64,000 bases of DNA. Origin: Gautieria morchelliformis. Lineage: Eukaryota > Basidiomycota > Agaricomycetes > Gomphales > Gomphaceae. The notes under the pieces are model-generated. The model did not search any database and was not told the origin of the DNA. It saw only the letters and a list, made by a program, of their open reading frames with translations. The stretch is from contig WHVA01000133.1 in the NCBI GenBank assembly GCA_015179125.1, positions 124,001 through 188,000 of the forward strand. Direction: 5' to 3'. A program made the position numbers and the translations under genes. How positions within the stretch are numbered: position 1 is the stretch's first letter; each line of letters begins with the position of its first letter. Below, piece by piece: positions 9,275 to 22,589 of the stretch.

Positions 9275-10717
9275 AATCGTAGCCAAGCAATCCAGAGCAA
9301 AGGCAACCAATGAGGGAAGGGGCATCAGAGGCGGAGGGTAGATGAGGCAATGGCAAAGGATGCCAAACATGTGCAAAGATTTACCTGTGGAGAGACATGG
9401 GGAGAGGCAACACCCATAAGATGACTCAACCCCCACAGAAGAGAGACAAATTGAAAAGTCCGCCACTAAAATTAATACAAATTCATCTATATAACTGCAT
9501 TTGTGGCCATTCACGTACATGCAGACCCCCCCTCTCCTTTGGAGAGTCAGAGAAGTTACACGTAACAAATGTTACAAAACATTGCCAAACATACAACAAA
9601 CATATAACAGCCACACTGTTATTGATCCAATGATTGATCTCTCTGCTTTGCTTTTTGATGCCTACCTTTCTAGCCTTCATTCTTGCCCTAGATACTCCTG
9701 AGTTCAAGATTGGAATACTACCTGAAGCAGATCTGAATGGATCTTACATCTACGAATCTGAACGGAATGTACATATATGGTGCTTAATCCTGAAGCTGTA
9801 CTCCTACCATAGCAAAAAGTTCATCAACAACCCACTTTTAGACTCATTGCTGGTAAACTTGGTATCTGTATTCATACATATGTCCCACTAAGCTCTAGGT
9901 TGCTATATACACAATGGGTGGCTGCTGGTTTCTGTGTGGTATAATTGGCTGGACAGAATTATGAGGCTCCAAGTGCATGGTCAGATGTACTATACTTCTC
10001 TTTGCACATACCTCTAATTAGATGTGGCAGAAACCAAACACATGGCTCTATTCTGCTGCCCCAAGGAGCCAAGGAAGGCATTGTTTCCAATAGGCAACAT
10101 TGCATGCCCTAAGGAGCCTCCTCTTAGAGAACCCTCACAAGTATGGTGGAAGAGGGGCATTATATGATATATCTATATGGTAATAGTGGTCACGGTTCCA
10201 TTCATCCCCAAACACCTACATTGCATGTTTTGTTCCAGACAAGGGGCTTAAGTATTTTGTCTCTGTTTGGCTGCAGCTCGCCATCATCAAATTCAAGTGG
10301 TGGAGCTGTTCCCCATTGCAGACCTGCACACCTTCTCCAAGCAGCACACTAACTCATGTACATTACTCTGGCTATCTTGCAACTCCAACTTAGCAAATTC
10401 AGAATACCAGAACTTGCATTGCCATGTGCATGAGAGATAAGTGCTTTCTAGTCACAGGCCTCACGGTGCAATTTCACTGGGCTTGAGGTTGCACATGCCA
10501 CACATATTTCTATTGATGGGTATTGGCATTGTGAGTGCAGAATTATGGCATAGAATCCATTCATCTCACTTCTCACATGCAGCCAGAATGGACAGCACAC
10601 CTGTTGGCATCTTCTCGGGCACAAGTACTTACTTGTCAGGCTGCAGATTGTCCTTACAATGCTATCCTTCTCTGAGCAGATATGCACAGTTTATTTGATG
10701 GCTATCAATAGAGCATA
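9275..10717. other. No recognisable gene or repeat
   Basis: CG-poor sequence with only short, unconvincing open frames on either strand. I see no family I can name. Confidence 0.45.
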
Positions 10718-11112
10718 TGTAAGGGCAACCCTAGCTATCTGTGGATATCACACTACCACACAACTGACAAGGGGAAATCTGAAGATAAAAGTCTACGGAC
10801 CCACAATGTCAGTGAGCCCATATTATACTACGCTAGTCTGCAGCCAGGGCCAACACCTGACACTCACCATCAACCCTGCATTCCCCTGGCCTCCCTGACC
10901 TTTGACTGACCCTGGATGCCGCATACTAGGTGAGTTGCTCGACTTCCAACATTGTTCCAAAAGCAGAAGTCAGAAATGGAGTGGAATTGGTGAAGTTCTC
11001 CCAGAAGCGGAAATATTTCTGGAATTGGAATTGGAAATGGAAACAGAACTCAGAGTAGTGTCAGAACTGGTCAGGATGGTGTTGGAACTGGAAAACAGGG
11101 TGTCCCCTGACA
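10718..11112 (-). repeat. LTR1 3' LTR of an old element
   Basis: Begins tgtaagggcaaccc and ends gtgtcccctgaca (395 bp). On its right (11113-11200) lies the same polypurine tract and pol 3' sequence (caccccccctctagc.tgctgcgtcctcgaagcac) as in GypA copy 1. It is therefore the 3' LTR of a minus-strand element whose body is otherwise lost. Confidence 0.8.
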
Positions 11113-11269
11113 TCACCCCCCCTCTAGCATGCTGCGTCCTCGAAGCACAGGCCATGAGGGATTGAAAGGCCAGCAAACAGATCCGACGAGGGGTGCTAGT
11201 GTAAAAGGGGGTGATCTCAAGGCCTTGTGTATCACAAGGGCAGACAGAACTTGACCAATGAGTGGTATT

Positions 11270-12296
11270 TGTCATGACTCGTTTATTTCTTGTACCCAGC
11301 CATCCCTATTTTCCCTTTCACCACTCCTCCTCCATGTTCGCTTGGCTTCGCCCTTCCCTTCGACCATGCCTCCTCTATGTTCGCTCCATTCGCCCTTTGC
11401 CGCATTCGCTGAATGACCATTCTTTACTCGCATCATTCGCCAGTAGGCACGCCATCAAACATGATTGACATCCTTTACCTGGCTTGGTGGTTCATCACTG
11501 GTCCCATCACCTTCTCGACTCAACCCCCTTTGGGTGTTCCTATGGCCGGAATGCATTCACGGGGCATCCTACCCCTAGATTGTGTGGGATCAACCCAGCA
11601 GACCAAGAGTCTGTGCAGGGTAACATGTATGCAGGTCTCAAGGCGTGTTTTCGTACATAAGTACCTTTGCCCTCTTTCCTCCCCATCGCTTCATGTTGCA
11701 CTCCTCTTTCATTCTATTGTATGTGTTTCATCTATTTGTATCCCGACTGTGCACCCCTATCCAACCCTGACTCAAGACAGCCTCTTTCCTATTCGCTAGC
11801 ATCATATGAGCATTTGGTATAAGTAGTCTACATTCACATGTATATTCCCCAGTTCAATTATCATGCATCTATCTTGTGCAAAACTTGACCTCACTGTGAC
11901 CATCATCTTGAGCCCTCTCCTATAGATTTCCATCTTTGACCAGAGGAGGACTTAAGCACCACTGGTGAGTTTTTGTACTTCACCTTCATTACCTTAGCCT
12001 TCGTACTATTATCGGTGCTGTTGGGAAAGGGCTCTGAAGGAGCACATTCACCGGCAAAAGGATTGTTACCACTTAACAACCTTTCCGTGACACCTTGCAT
12101 GTTACATCGTCAAGTGTCACGGGCTACTTCGCTACGACTGTAGATAGGGTGAGCCCCATTCCGGCAGCCCTCTTACCTTCTGAACATTTATTGGTTCATC
12201 TTATTCGCCAAACGGCATACTTCTTTGCACAAGCTATTCAAGCATTCACTGTGTTCACTAATACATGATGTTAACGCCTAAAAACCAATCTTGACA
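11270..12296 (+). mobile_element. Solo LTR of family LTR3 (1027 bp) with target-site duplication
   Basis: Bounded by TGTCATGACTC and CCAATCTTGACA and flanked by a perfect 5-bp duplication GTATT (11265-11269 and 12297-12301). Homologous copies lie at 36144-37129 (minus strand), 56573-57311 (5'-truncated) and 17765-17867 (end only). No internal region is present, as expected after LTR-LTR recombination. Confidence 0.85.
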
Positions 12297-12536
12297 GTAT
12301 TCTGGATGCTACATAGTGACAGTAACAAGGTAAGGTTTCTCAATGGATAACAATGGACACAAAAGAAAAAAAAAGGGAAGGTTTAGGATGGGGAACTGCT
12401 GCATGGTTCCCATGCAAGAACTATATAGTGGACCCATATGGGTCCACTGGCATTAACTAAGCTACTAATGTTACACATTGCCATAGGGGCAATGTGGGTA
12501 AATAGGTTATTTACACCTTCCCCCTCTATGAACAAT

Positions 12537-14392
12537 TCAGGGGCCATAAAGGTCCTGCATGAGGCCATCCTTGATGGACTCTGACACATTCATGTCCATG
12601 TTGTATGGGGCTGGCTGAGCTTGGGGCTCAGTCAGTGGTGCCTCCATAGTGGTGGTGGTGTCTGTGGGACAACTGTCCCACTGTTTCAATGTGGGCTTTG
12701 GTCTAGACATCGAGGCCCATTTCCTTGCAGAAGATGTCTTGGTCAGTGGGTCATCTGGAGGCGGCAGTGGCAGTATGCTGGCAAGCTCTTGATTGAGCTG
12801 TACATGAGTGAGCGGAGGCTGGGTTGCGGCCCTAGTCTTGGTGATCTTGAGAACTTTCCACTGACCCTTGTAGGCCACAGATCTGAATGTCATGCCAACA
12901 AGGCTGCACTGGACATACTGCTCAATCCACACGGCGTGCTTGTGGGTCATGCTGGCATAGCAAGTGGGATCTCAGGGCCCATCTGGTCCCCTAAGGGGTA
13001 GGGTCCTATAAGGGACGAGTGGAGGCTGGTGCCTTGGGGTGTCAGACACTCTCAGGGGTTGACAAAGCCCAACCATTGATCAGCTACACTGAACAAATCA
13101 TTGAGCCATGACCTGAGGGGAGCAACTGCCTTGACTTTGGGAGCCAGAGTCTTCATCCACATCCTGACATCCATGTCTATGAGGTTGAGACTCCCATCCA
13201 CTTCCTCATAGATGGTGACTGGTATCCCTTCGGGGTTGTGGAACCAACCCTTAAGGATCACTGCAATGTCCAGTGGGGTGCCGCTCCTGATGATGAAGCA
13301 ATCCCATTTGGGATTGCAGTTACAATGTTTGTGCTCAATGCGCCTAAATGCGCCGATCATCTTGCATGTGTGCAAGTTCTGCAGTGTGTCCTTTGCATGC
13401 ATCAGGAGCTTGTTAAAGCTCTGGTCCTCGAGCAGACAGATTTTTTACCACTGTGTGCACCACTGAGGTGTTTTGCCTACAGGACACAGGAGGAAGCCCA
13501 TATCAGAGGTCCATGGGTCTCCGAGTGGTATGATTTACCCTTCCCCTGGGTATGGAAGACGAACTGGCCCTGCCGCCAGAGGCAAGTCCATGTGTGGACT
13601 GATGTAATGGGTCTTGACAGTGGCCAGCTGCCATCACAGCATGGGGTCTCTGGCCATGTGTGATGACAACTTAGCCAGGTACATGTTGGTCATGCGCTCC
13701 TTAGCAATGGCTAGCCTGTTGTGGGTGTTGGGGATGCCCTGCAATTTCTTGCACTTCTACTTGGGCTGGTCAGCGATACGCTACACCCAGTTGGGGTCAT
13801 AAAACTCAAAGGTGGAGGTGTCTGACCCCCATCTGCCTGATCATTTGTAGTGCACTGTGTCTGGAAGCACACTCAGCCTTTCCACCAACATGGAGGGGGG
13901 GCTAGCGATCTGGGCCAAGAGGCCCAGCGCAGGCCCAGTGTTGGTGCCTGGAGTGGAGATCTGAGTGGCCAATGCTGGGCAACGTGCAATGGCAGGGGTG
14001 CCATCATGTGAGAGGATGGGCTGGTTGCTGGCTGGGAGGCTGGGTCCAGTTGTGGCCTCTTGCAGGCCACATGTGTGTTCTGGATGGCTTGAAGTTGCTC
14101 CTCCAGGTGTTTTGTTTTCACACGCTTGGCATTGATCATCACGGTCTCTGACCACATTCTTCAGGTTCTTCTTAAGGTCATGGAAGTTATGCTGGACATC
14201 CACCTTGGTGGCATCCATGATGGACTTGGTGAGCCAAGACCAGGCCATGTCAACAGCCTTGCTGATGTCCATGTCTTTTAGCCGCACTTGACGGGTGCTG
14301 GTTGCAGCCCTCAAGTGTGCTGCATACATTGCGCATATGCTGCAATCATCTGTGTTGATGATTGCCAGGCCATCCTCCCACCCTAGGATCAT
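12537..14392 (-). pseudogene. Dead hypothetical gene
   Basis: Three long open stretches on the minus strand (14392-13841, 13402-13052, 12950-12537) are joined by translations that still look coding but carry stops. The N-terminal part holds WEDGLAIINTDDCSICAM and a CQACENK pair of cysteines; the middle holds RRIEHKHCNCNPKWDCFI; the end is Pro/Thr-rich. At least four internal stops (TAG, TGA, TAA) sit where a single C-to-T change would restore Q or R. I do not recognise the family; it could be a gag-like or clan-specific agaricomycete protein. Confidence 0.5.
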
Positions 14393-14639
14393 CCAGTGCT
14401 CATGGGTGACAGGTGTAGCCCCCTGCTTGGGGGCCTGTTAAGACCCATTCCTGGGCCTGGTCCTGAGGCCTCAGCCTTAGTACTCACTAGGGAACCCTTC
14501 AGCTTAACTTGGGTTTCCTTGGTTCCTCCATTACCCCTGACTTTCCCTTCTTAGCTAGTCCTGTTCTATTCCTGATAATCATCCCCTTATCTGTTATCTG
14601 CTTGATCCGGGCATTGAGGCCCTCTTTACATTCCTTGCA

Positions 14640-15180
14640 TTTCATATATAAACTCCCTGTCATGTATGCTATTTTATATTACAAGAGTATCAATAACAAC
14701 ATATAGGAATATATAGTAGTATTTATAAGGAGAATAATAGATGTTATTAGAAGATTTTGTATATATTTAAACATCTCGGAGATATATATACATATGAGAG
14801 AGTATGAGACTACAAGATAGAGTAATAGATACTGGGACAGATACTTCTAACAGATATGAGTAGGAGTATTAGTATGAGTAGTTATAATAAGAGAATATTA
14901 GACTACAATATGAAGTAATAGTAGTTGGATAGATATTTGTAATATATATGAGAAGGAGTATTAATATGAATAGTTATAATGATATAGTATTTATTAAAAG
15001 TTGGTAGATAAAATAAGAAGACGTGTAAAAATAAAAAGAGGTGTTCTTGTCGGAGGAGCCACCGCTCGGGGAGGGACAAAAGTAGATTTATTTATATCCC
15101 AACAATAAAATTACCATATACTTTCACCCTCTTCTTTTCTATAATCTGAGAGTAAAATGGGTGAAGCTACATGTAATAAA
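14640..15180 (-). repeat. AT-rich dispersed repeat E, copy 1
   Basis: Inverted relative to the copies at 24630-25070 and 27105-27590. Shared landmarks are the gtattaatatgaatag / tattagaagtatct blocks, the cggaggagccaccgctcggggagggacaaaagtag block, and a pyrimidine-rich end ctttcaccctcttct. No coding capacity is seen. Confidence 0.7.
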
Positions 15181-15703
15181 AAGTAGTGAGCATCTGCCCA
15201 GGCCTATATAATACTACAGTGTTTTATCGGTCCACCCAACGACTCCTATCCTTGCAGGAGTTGTTCCCTGTGTTTATTTTGGTAGTTAGATAATAATAAA
15301 AAACATCTCCATAACCATTAGAATTAAATTAAAATATAGCCCAAAATATAATATAATTGTAATTGGACAGCCCTAAGTGTGCCAGCAAAGCTGGAGTTAG
15401 TCCAAATAGTGTGGGAGAGTAGACACTGCCAAGTTGAATTGCACCCATGATCATGAGGAGATGGGGTATCAGGATGTAAAACATCTGCAAATGCACACAA
15501 CTGTCCTGAAAACTGTGGATTTGTTGCAGTCGCATCATTGCACTCCATACTGCCACCAATCCCACACAATGGTAGATAGAATACTGCACATGATCAAAAT
15601 CCTGACTGAACAATTGCTTGCCAATCTCTTGATAAACATAGTCTATTGCAGTCATAAGACTTGTATATAAAACCGAAGAATCTATGTGCACACCTCCCAT
15701 AAA
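15181..15703 (-). repeat. Duplicated block X, copy 1
   Basis: Inverted match to 32174-32790. It contains gcaggagttgttccctgtgtttattttggtagttagataataata and a stretch ending at the LTR1 junction. The same X/LTR1 junction occurs in both copies, so X and LTR1 were probably duplicated together. Confidence 0.65.
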
Positions 15704-16050
15704 GGCAACCCTCATGTGTTATGGAGATCACACAATCACACAAGCTGACAGAGGGCCAATCCAGAGAGAAAAGCCTAAAGATGCTCACTGCCAGCAAGCC
15801 CATATTATACTACACTAGACCACAGCCAGGGCCATTGTTTACCGGTGACCCTGCCCTCCCCTGGCTTCCCTGACCCCTCCCTGACTAACCCTGGATGCCA
15901 TGTACTATGTGAGCCCCTTTGTTTCCAATGTTGTTCTGGAAGTGGAAGTGTGGAAATGGAGTTGGTAGAAGTGCTTTCAAAAGTAGAATAGAAGCAGAGT
16001 GAGCTGAACTTGGAATGGGGTCGAAGCTGGAAAAGGGGCATCCCCTGACA
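15704..16050 (-). repeat. Old LTR1 copy
   Basis: Starts with a mutated end (ATAAAGGCAACCC) and ends catcccctgaca. Its CG sites have become CA/TG compared with young LTR1 (young cgagcccgtattatactacgc against caagcccatattatactacac). Confidence 0.75.
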
Positions 16051-16129
16051 CCAGTCCCCACCAAACTGGTCCTCAATTTTGTGCTGGTATAAGCTATAGG
16101 CAAGTCCCCAGGTACTGGGTGATGCATTC

Positions 16130-16740
16130 AGGATTTCAGGTGTGGGTAGAACAATGATGGCATCACAATACCAAGGTGGGCCAAGCTGTTCAAACTGAAT
16201 GCCATTATGAGCCATACTGCAAACTGTTATTATTGGGAAAATTGAGTATTTACATTCCCATGTATCACCAACAACATCCTTACCCTTCCTGACATCATAC
16301 TTATGTCCAGATGCTGTTCTGACACATACTAAGACACATACTCACCCACATATGAGTTACCAACCCCACATATCAGGGACACATACATCTAGCCAGCCAA
16401 AGACTTTGAAACTCAGTCTCAGGACTGAGTTTGGTGGTTCAGGATGTGCTCAAACATTGACTGGGGCTGAGCATGAAAGTGGTTTAGAAAAGGGTCTCTA
16501 CTAGTTCTAATTTAACTAACCATTGCATCCAGTGAGCGCGGTCATGGTTTCCCAGTTTGCACTGTCCACAATGATGGTGACATTCTATTGTTAATGACCC
16601 TAATCCATGTGCCCTGAAGAACCACCTGGATTTGGGTTGAGTTATGGCATCTAGCCATGTTGGTGTTCAGTGTCGATCACTTGTACATGTGTTTCTGCTT
16701 TATCTTTTTCTTTGCTAATTATCCTTGACAGACACTTGGT
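16130..16740. repeat. Duplicated blocks Y and Z, copy 1
   Basis: Y (about 16130-16200, caggtgtgggtagaacaatgatggcatca) recurs in the same orientation at 31815-31885. Z (16200-16740) recurs inverted at 30165-30705. From 16201 to 16536 there is not a single CG dinucleotide. Confidence 0.65.
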
Positions 16741-17764
16741 CAAAAACATTGCGGCAATGAAGTGCAAGATATTTTGGCTAGTTGAATGTAAGAATATGAA
16801 AAATGCTTGCCACTGATTCTTTTCTGGTCACAAAAGTTTATTCCAATTATTCATTCCATATTTTATTTAAGAGAAATATATCTACTACTGGTGCCCAGAA
16901 TTTTCAGCAAGAAATGGTGAAGAGCACTCAGGCAATGATGGATCAGCATTTTGCATAAGTTTGCCAGCCTTGACACCAAGTAAGTGTCTGGTCTATGTGT
17001 GCAAACCACACAGTTAGCGCAGGTGGATCTAACCCAGACCAAGCGCCCATTTGGGATAACGTGAAGGGAGAGCCTCCAGTTTGAACCGCCCCCCACCCCA
17101 TTTGTAGCAGTAATTACTACAGTGGTTCACCCCACCAATAGGTGTCAATAAGTGTTAGGATTATGAGGCTCCTGAACTTCCATCTGGCATATAAGACCTA
17201 CTGAAACTGACTGGTACTGATATGTATCTAAGGTGATTAGGCATTGTAAACAAACAGGAAGTATCCTATGTTGGTGCCAGCATATCTCTGGCTTACTTCG
17301 GTAACTATGATACCCTGGCATGTAAAGCACCTTTATTACTCTAGTCTGCATTCCTGGTAGAGATGCCCCAAGGTGGCAGTATAATAAACAGAATTATAAT
17401 ATATATATATATATTATGGGGTAGCTATCTAGCTGGCTTATAAATATATTCATAGACAAACAAAGGACCTGGCATTGCTTACTCCTATGTTGTGGCATGT
17501 TTGTGTAAAGATAATGCATGGCTTTGATTGTAGAGAGACTGAATTGAATGATGTTGATCACGGCAGCTGGGTGCAATGTTAGTTAACTTGATTGAGTAGA
17601 TGTTAACACTCACCAATGTCTGCCAGTGTTGCAGCCATGTCATTGGCAAGAAGAAAATGCCTATGAGCCAGCCACATAGACATATCCTGGGTGGTTGCAT
17701 CTTGTGGCTGGCGCACAAGAGCGCCTAGCGGTGACCCTATGCGTTTCCACCTTTAGATCTTAGA
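16741..17764. other. No recognisable gene; (AT)n run
   Basis: AT-rich, with an (AT)n microsatellite near 17399-17415 and only short unconvincing frames. Confidence 0.45.
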
Positions 17765-17867
17765 CCTAGTCATTCTTCGTTGCACAAGGCATTCAGGCAT
17801 TCACTGTGTTTGCACATCCGTGATTTGCTAACATATGATACTAAACACCCAAAATTCAATCTTGACA
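17765..17867 (+). repeat. LTR3 3'-end fragment
   Basis: Shares cattcaggcattcactgtgtt and ends ttcaatcttgaca, as in the full LTR3 at 11270-12296. Confidence 0.6.
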
Positions 17868-17921
17868 AAAACATTGTAGGGTCTAAGATCGCTCATATGT
17901 TTCTAAGCCATTCTTGATATC

Positions 17922-18283
17922 TGTCAGGGGACACCCTCTTTTCCAGTTTGGACACCATTCCGACCAGTTCTGATACCACTCTAAGTTCCATTCACTTCAC
18001 TTCTGTTTCTGCTTTGTTTCCAGAATGTCAAAAGCAGCTGTTGAAGCATGAACCCCCATGCCCCAGAAAGGAAAGGGGACATTGGCCATCTCTGCTAGCT
18101 TCTCTGCCTTTACTTACGCACTTCAAATTTCAGAACTGCACTTCTAGTTTTGGAACATTGTTAGGAGTGAAGCAACTAGCATAGTATGTGACATCCAAGG
18201 TTGGTCCAGGGTTGGTCCAGGGTTGGGGAGGCCAGGAAAGGGCAGGGTCATTGGTGAGTGCTGGGTGATGGCCCTGGCTGTGG
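17922..18283 (+). repeat. LTR1 copy, 3'-truncated
   Basis: Starts TGTCAGGGGACACCCTCTTTTCCAG and runs to the ggccctggctgtgg block. It contains about 90 bp of extra sequence in U3. The block ggttggtccagg is tandemly doubled near 18200. Confidence 0.7.
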
Positions 18284-18719
18284 TTGAGACTATCTTGCTC
18301 TAAGCCACTCCTGTCTCGGGCCCAAGGATTCGAGACTACTTACCACTTACCTTGTACAAGGCTGCTTACCATACAGTTATTCTTGGAAAAACTAATTTTC
18401 CCATACTTTGGCTCATGTTTAAAGTAGTATAAAATGCACAAAAGTCGGTATGCCAAATCTCTACCATTTTCAGGAACATTCAATCCCTGCAACACGGAAT
18501 ATGAATGGTATACATCATGGAACTATGCGCTGTTACAGGCGACAGAAAATGCAGCTTAGTATAATAATAGAACATACCATATCAGGACATAGCCTATTAT
18601 AGAAGTGACCGCCATCGATAATGGATAAGCAAGAAGTGCCATCGCACTCTTGACCCCCACTCCTCTGCTGTGCACCCTCTGCATACTCTGCCTGATACCC
18701 GCCTAGCTGTCCCTCTCTA
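18284..18719. other. No recognisable feature
   Basis: Between an LTR1 fragment and a hypothetical gene relic. I see nothing definite in it. Confidence 0.4.
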
Positions 18720-19229
18720 TGAGCGACAGAAGAGACACCCAGCCTGGCCAAGGGCAAGCTCGCTCAGATGATCGCCACAACCCCCAACCCGGCCCACCTT
18801 ACACTTATCCTATACCTGTGCCGTACATCCCGCGTCTGGCCCCTCCCGGCCGACCTCAACGCGGGACACCCTCCAGCAACCTACAAGGAGGCCGTGGTCA
18901 ACCTCTTGGCTTGCATTGATCTTTTAGTTGCACCCCAACATCTACTATGGTGTGTAGATGATGATTAGCAGGGAGGGGTGGACAGTGATGGGGATAGCAA
19001 TGGTGAGGATGAGGATGTTGGAAATACTAAAGAAATATTATATCGACACGGTAATTATATCAACACAATTCCAACCCCAAATCAACTCGTCCATATACAT
19101 CCAAATGCATATGTATCACTACGACCTATCCCCGAGATCACCGAACTCAAACATAAGTGTTTGACCCAACCCAATCCACACCTCCGATCACCCCGATATC
19201 ATGGGAATACACACCATATGCTACGATAG
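18720..19229 (+). pseudogene. Hypothetical protein relic
   Basis: One frame reads KGKLAQMIATTPNPAHLTL.., WPLPADLNAGHPPATYKEAV and NLLACIDLLVAPQHLL, then a TAG (18966-18968), then an acidic stretch VDSDGDSNGEDEDVGNTKE in the same frame, ending at 19229. The shape (helical N-part, acidic C-part) resembles uncharacterised agaricomycete proteins as I remember them. The TAG could derive from CAG by one C-to-T change. There is no convincing start codon upstream. Confidence 0.35.
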
Positions 19230-20639
19230 TCTGGAACACCCCTATAGACCCTACCCAAGCACGCCGAGCCCGACCCAAGTGGCACACATCCCAAGATCAC
19301 GTGACCCAATCAGGGGGCGCGACACTTCCAAAACCCGTTTCCTTTCGCTGCTTTATGCTTTACACTCGAACCATTTCTGTACAACACTCGTCGACGCTCC
19401 TATCAATGCCTATGCGCCGTCCACTCCATTTCACCTAACCTTTGTTCTCCTTCCACAAACATTAGTAACGCCAAGTCCTATCGTCGTCAGATAAATAGCT
19501 AGCTTCATGTACCATATTATAGCAGTGAAATTCAACTCTATTTACTCTACATCGCATTAGCTAGCTCTTGATAGCATTTATCATAAGACACATATACTTA
19601 GTTGTATGTGCAGATATTCTTGCTATTTCTGATTTCCACTTGATCTATCTCACGTTCAGAGATCGAATCACATTACTTTCAATATTATTCTCAATACTAA
19701 CAAGAGAGGATAGCAGTGGTAAGGATGAGGATAGTGATTCTGAGCATGAGGATAGTGATCCTAAGCATGAGGATGACCAGCAAATCCACAACATATCAAC
19801 CTCAACAGCAGTCACTGAGGCGCAGGGCAACATTAAGTTGCGAATTGCCAACTTTGCAGTCCTTCAACTTGCTCAAAGTGAATGGCTCATATAGCTTGAT
19901 GATATAATATGCTCGTCTCAGCAGAAGGGTCATTCGAGTTAGAATGATCCCTTCATTGGCAAAGGCTCTTGTAAGGTGTTATGACCATGCTATTCTGACT
20001 TCCGACCCTCACTTCCACCTCATTTCCGACATTCTAATACCTCTGATAGTTCTGCCCCTTGTTATATCTCTTCCCCATTTGACTCTATTACATGGACCCT
20101 TCAGACTCGACTTGCAGAGCTGTATAGGACTGGCGCACATGTGGAGGGGGTTCAAAGAGAAAAGGTGGATCTCCTTACCTCAGCGACTAACTCACAATGC
20201 CTCTAGAATGATATAAGGGAAGGCTGAGCAACAGAGTACATAGACCTGTACCAAAGATCACAAACATTTGCTTAATTTCCTCTACTACCACCAAGAACTT
20301 AGCATGACCCTCCTCCTGTATAATATTCATGTTCCACCTCCCAATATGTGCACTGTCTACAACAGAAGAGGTGGAGTCTACCAAGGCAACAGGTTCAACA
20401 GTACCACCAACTCTTTCATATGTAGTAGGAGAGTTGTCTTCCTATAGTGCTAACTCCACAGATGAGATGGGCCATTGCTTGAACCGGGTTTGAACTTGGT
20501 TTTCAACATCTTGACAGGTAGATATGCAAGGCTCAACAGATAATAATAGAAGATGGGGGAAGAACAAGGAGGAAAGGGCACAGGCAGGGCACAGGAGAGA
20601 AGAGAAGAGGAGTGGGGGGAAGCAAGAAAATGGAGGAAA
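19230..20639. other. Mostly uninterpreted, with one acidic open stretch
   Basis: An open frame around 19700-19894 (+) encodes the repetitive acidic run EDSDSEHEDSDPKHEDD and then AVLQLAQSEWLI. The remainder shows only short frames. I assign no function. Confidence 0.3.
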
Positions 20640-20754
20640 ACTGGACACCTCCTTACAGCTGGTAGAAGTGCTTTCAGAAGTGGAAGTGGAATTAGGAGTG
20701 GAGTAAGTGGAAATGGGAGTGGGGTTAGAACTGGAAAACAGGGCCTCCCTTGAC
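20640..20754 (-). repeat. LTR1 U3 fragment
   Basis: ggtagaagtgctttcagaag ... gaactggaaaacagggcctcccttgaca matches the U3 end of LTR1. Confidence 0.6.
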
Positions 20755-20934
20755 AATAGACAGATGTTTATAATTGTCATATATATGTATATATAGCTAA
20801 TCTATCTATATTTTATAAAATATATCACAATTGACACAGTTTCCAGAACCTGTAAAGCATGCTTAATCCTAACCCTAAAAATATTTCTCATAGTTTGCAG
20901 CTCCCCCAGGAAAAGGTGTATACCCTATTGTCTA

Positions 20935-21305
20935 AATATCAATAGCTATATATCTTCATACTATACATGCATATTATTTTAAACATACCTTCTAATCAGA
21001 CCATATATAATAATATAATAGAGTTATTGTCCATACTTGCCTCTACATTCTATCATCGTACATCTAACAAACTTCATATATGCTTTCAACATATAGTCAT
21101 CCAAATCCTATCTGAAATTGCTTTGTTATCTCAATACACACCATATTTCAGCATATACAAACATATTTTTAAAATCTCAGAACATTCAAATTTTTTTAGA
21201 ATATCCACAATATACAAATTGTTCAAAATGATGAACTATGAATTCATTTATGGTTGATATTTTAAAAGATATCTAATAGATCCTAGAAGAATGTACATTA
21301 TTAGT
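20935..21305 (+). repeat. AT-rich dispersed repeat F, copy 1
   Basis: Begins tcttcatactatacatgcat and contains cctctacattctatcatcgtac and ggttgatattttaaaagatat. The same block occurs twice in a row at 26085-26840. Confidence 0.7.
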
Positions 21306-21780
21306 CAATTTGAACATCCTCCCTAATGGGCATGGCCACTGGAGCTGCACAGCTGGGTGAGCTATTCACCATCCCTACTATCCCCACACAATATTTATAC
21401 AAGATATCTATCCAGATATCAAGAGCTGTCTTGACAAGGTGATCAAAGATAACCCATGAGCTGTTCATCTACGCCGCGAACTAGAAGCGGGTGAAGAGCA
21501 TCTTCAGATAGTTGAAACACGTACCCAAGTATATGTCTTTAGTGCAGAGGCTTTAAAGGGACTCTACACCAATTTGGCAAACAGTATCAACAAGATCACC
21601 AAAGAGAATGAGGCGTGGTTCCAAAGTAACCCAATGTAGCCTTACAGGAGGTAATGCAAAGTTTATTGTCATCATATATAAGGAAGGTATGACAAAGGCT
21701 TGCAGCAACAGTTCAACAGTAAACTTACTCGTAGAAACTATACTACATGTTTCTACAAGACTATACATAGCCTGAGTCAT
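21306..21780 (+). pseudogene. Repeat G, copy 1, with a coding relic
   Basis: The plus strand still reads GAAQLGELFTIPTIPTQYLY, then LRRELEAGEEHLQIVETRTQ and VYVFSAEALKGLYTNLANSI and NKITKENEAWFQSNP, broken by stops and frame shifts. It is clearly derived from a protein-coding exon. A more decayed copy lies at 27750-28140. I do not recognise the protein. Confidence 0.5.
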
Positions 21781-22589
21781 GAATGTGCATGTTATGGTAT
21801 AATATTATGGAGAGCTTCACAGAGAAAAAGGTAAGGCTTATTTACCTTACCACTTGTAACTTTGGCATGAATTGTGCCCCATGCCTCTGGATATATATAT
21901 TTGGCAAGACTTTAACTATGACATATGTGCAGGTCCTGGTTGGGAATTCTGTTATGATGGTAGAGGTGGACTCATTAGAGGGAGTGTTCTGTCTATCACA
22001 ACTCAAAGTCAAATGAGCACTTAAATCAGTTAATCACTTTGTACTCTGTAAAAATTTTGTTGACTGAAACAGGTGTCTCATGGCACCGGCATCCCTAATG
22101 CCCTTGCTACAAACTTTTCTCCCGACTGTGACACACCATGCATGTGTCAGTGGTTTCTAATGTCAGGGTGATATCGGCTGAGTAAGGTTGAGTGACAACA
22201 AGATGGGGGAAATGGAGATGAAAGGTGAGAGGCAAAGCATGTGTAGTGAGGACAATCAAAACAATTCTCAGTGATTATATTTTACAAACAGATGTCAAGG
22301 TGAATAGACCAAGACCACACAAGGTGGTAATATAGAAGCTTATGCCCCTTGAAATTTGTTAGAATGTTTAATACATATGAGAAGAGGTTTGCTTACCTTG
22401 CATCACACATTTATTCAACCCCCTCAACATGATGTATGGCACAATTGTTAACTACAAGGACACTGCTTGGTTCTGGATAGGATCTATCTTCAAGTAACCC
22501 TTTGAGCCATAACTTGAAAAGATCACCCTTGAATGAACCATGAACTGCTTGTGAATTCAATTAGATTAATCAAGATATAATATTTTGAT
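21781..22589. other. No recognisable gene
   Basis: Only short frames and no repeat match that I can see inside the window. Confidence 0.4.

Noticed and set aside
13841..14392. Intact gene of 183 codons
   Set aside because: The coding-like reading continues downstream through several stops, so it is better read as part of a larger pseudogene.
20865..20885. Telomere-like CCTAACCCTAA
   Set aside because: Only about one and a half units; no array.
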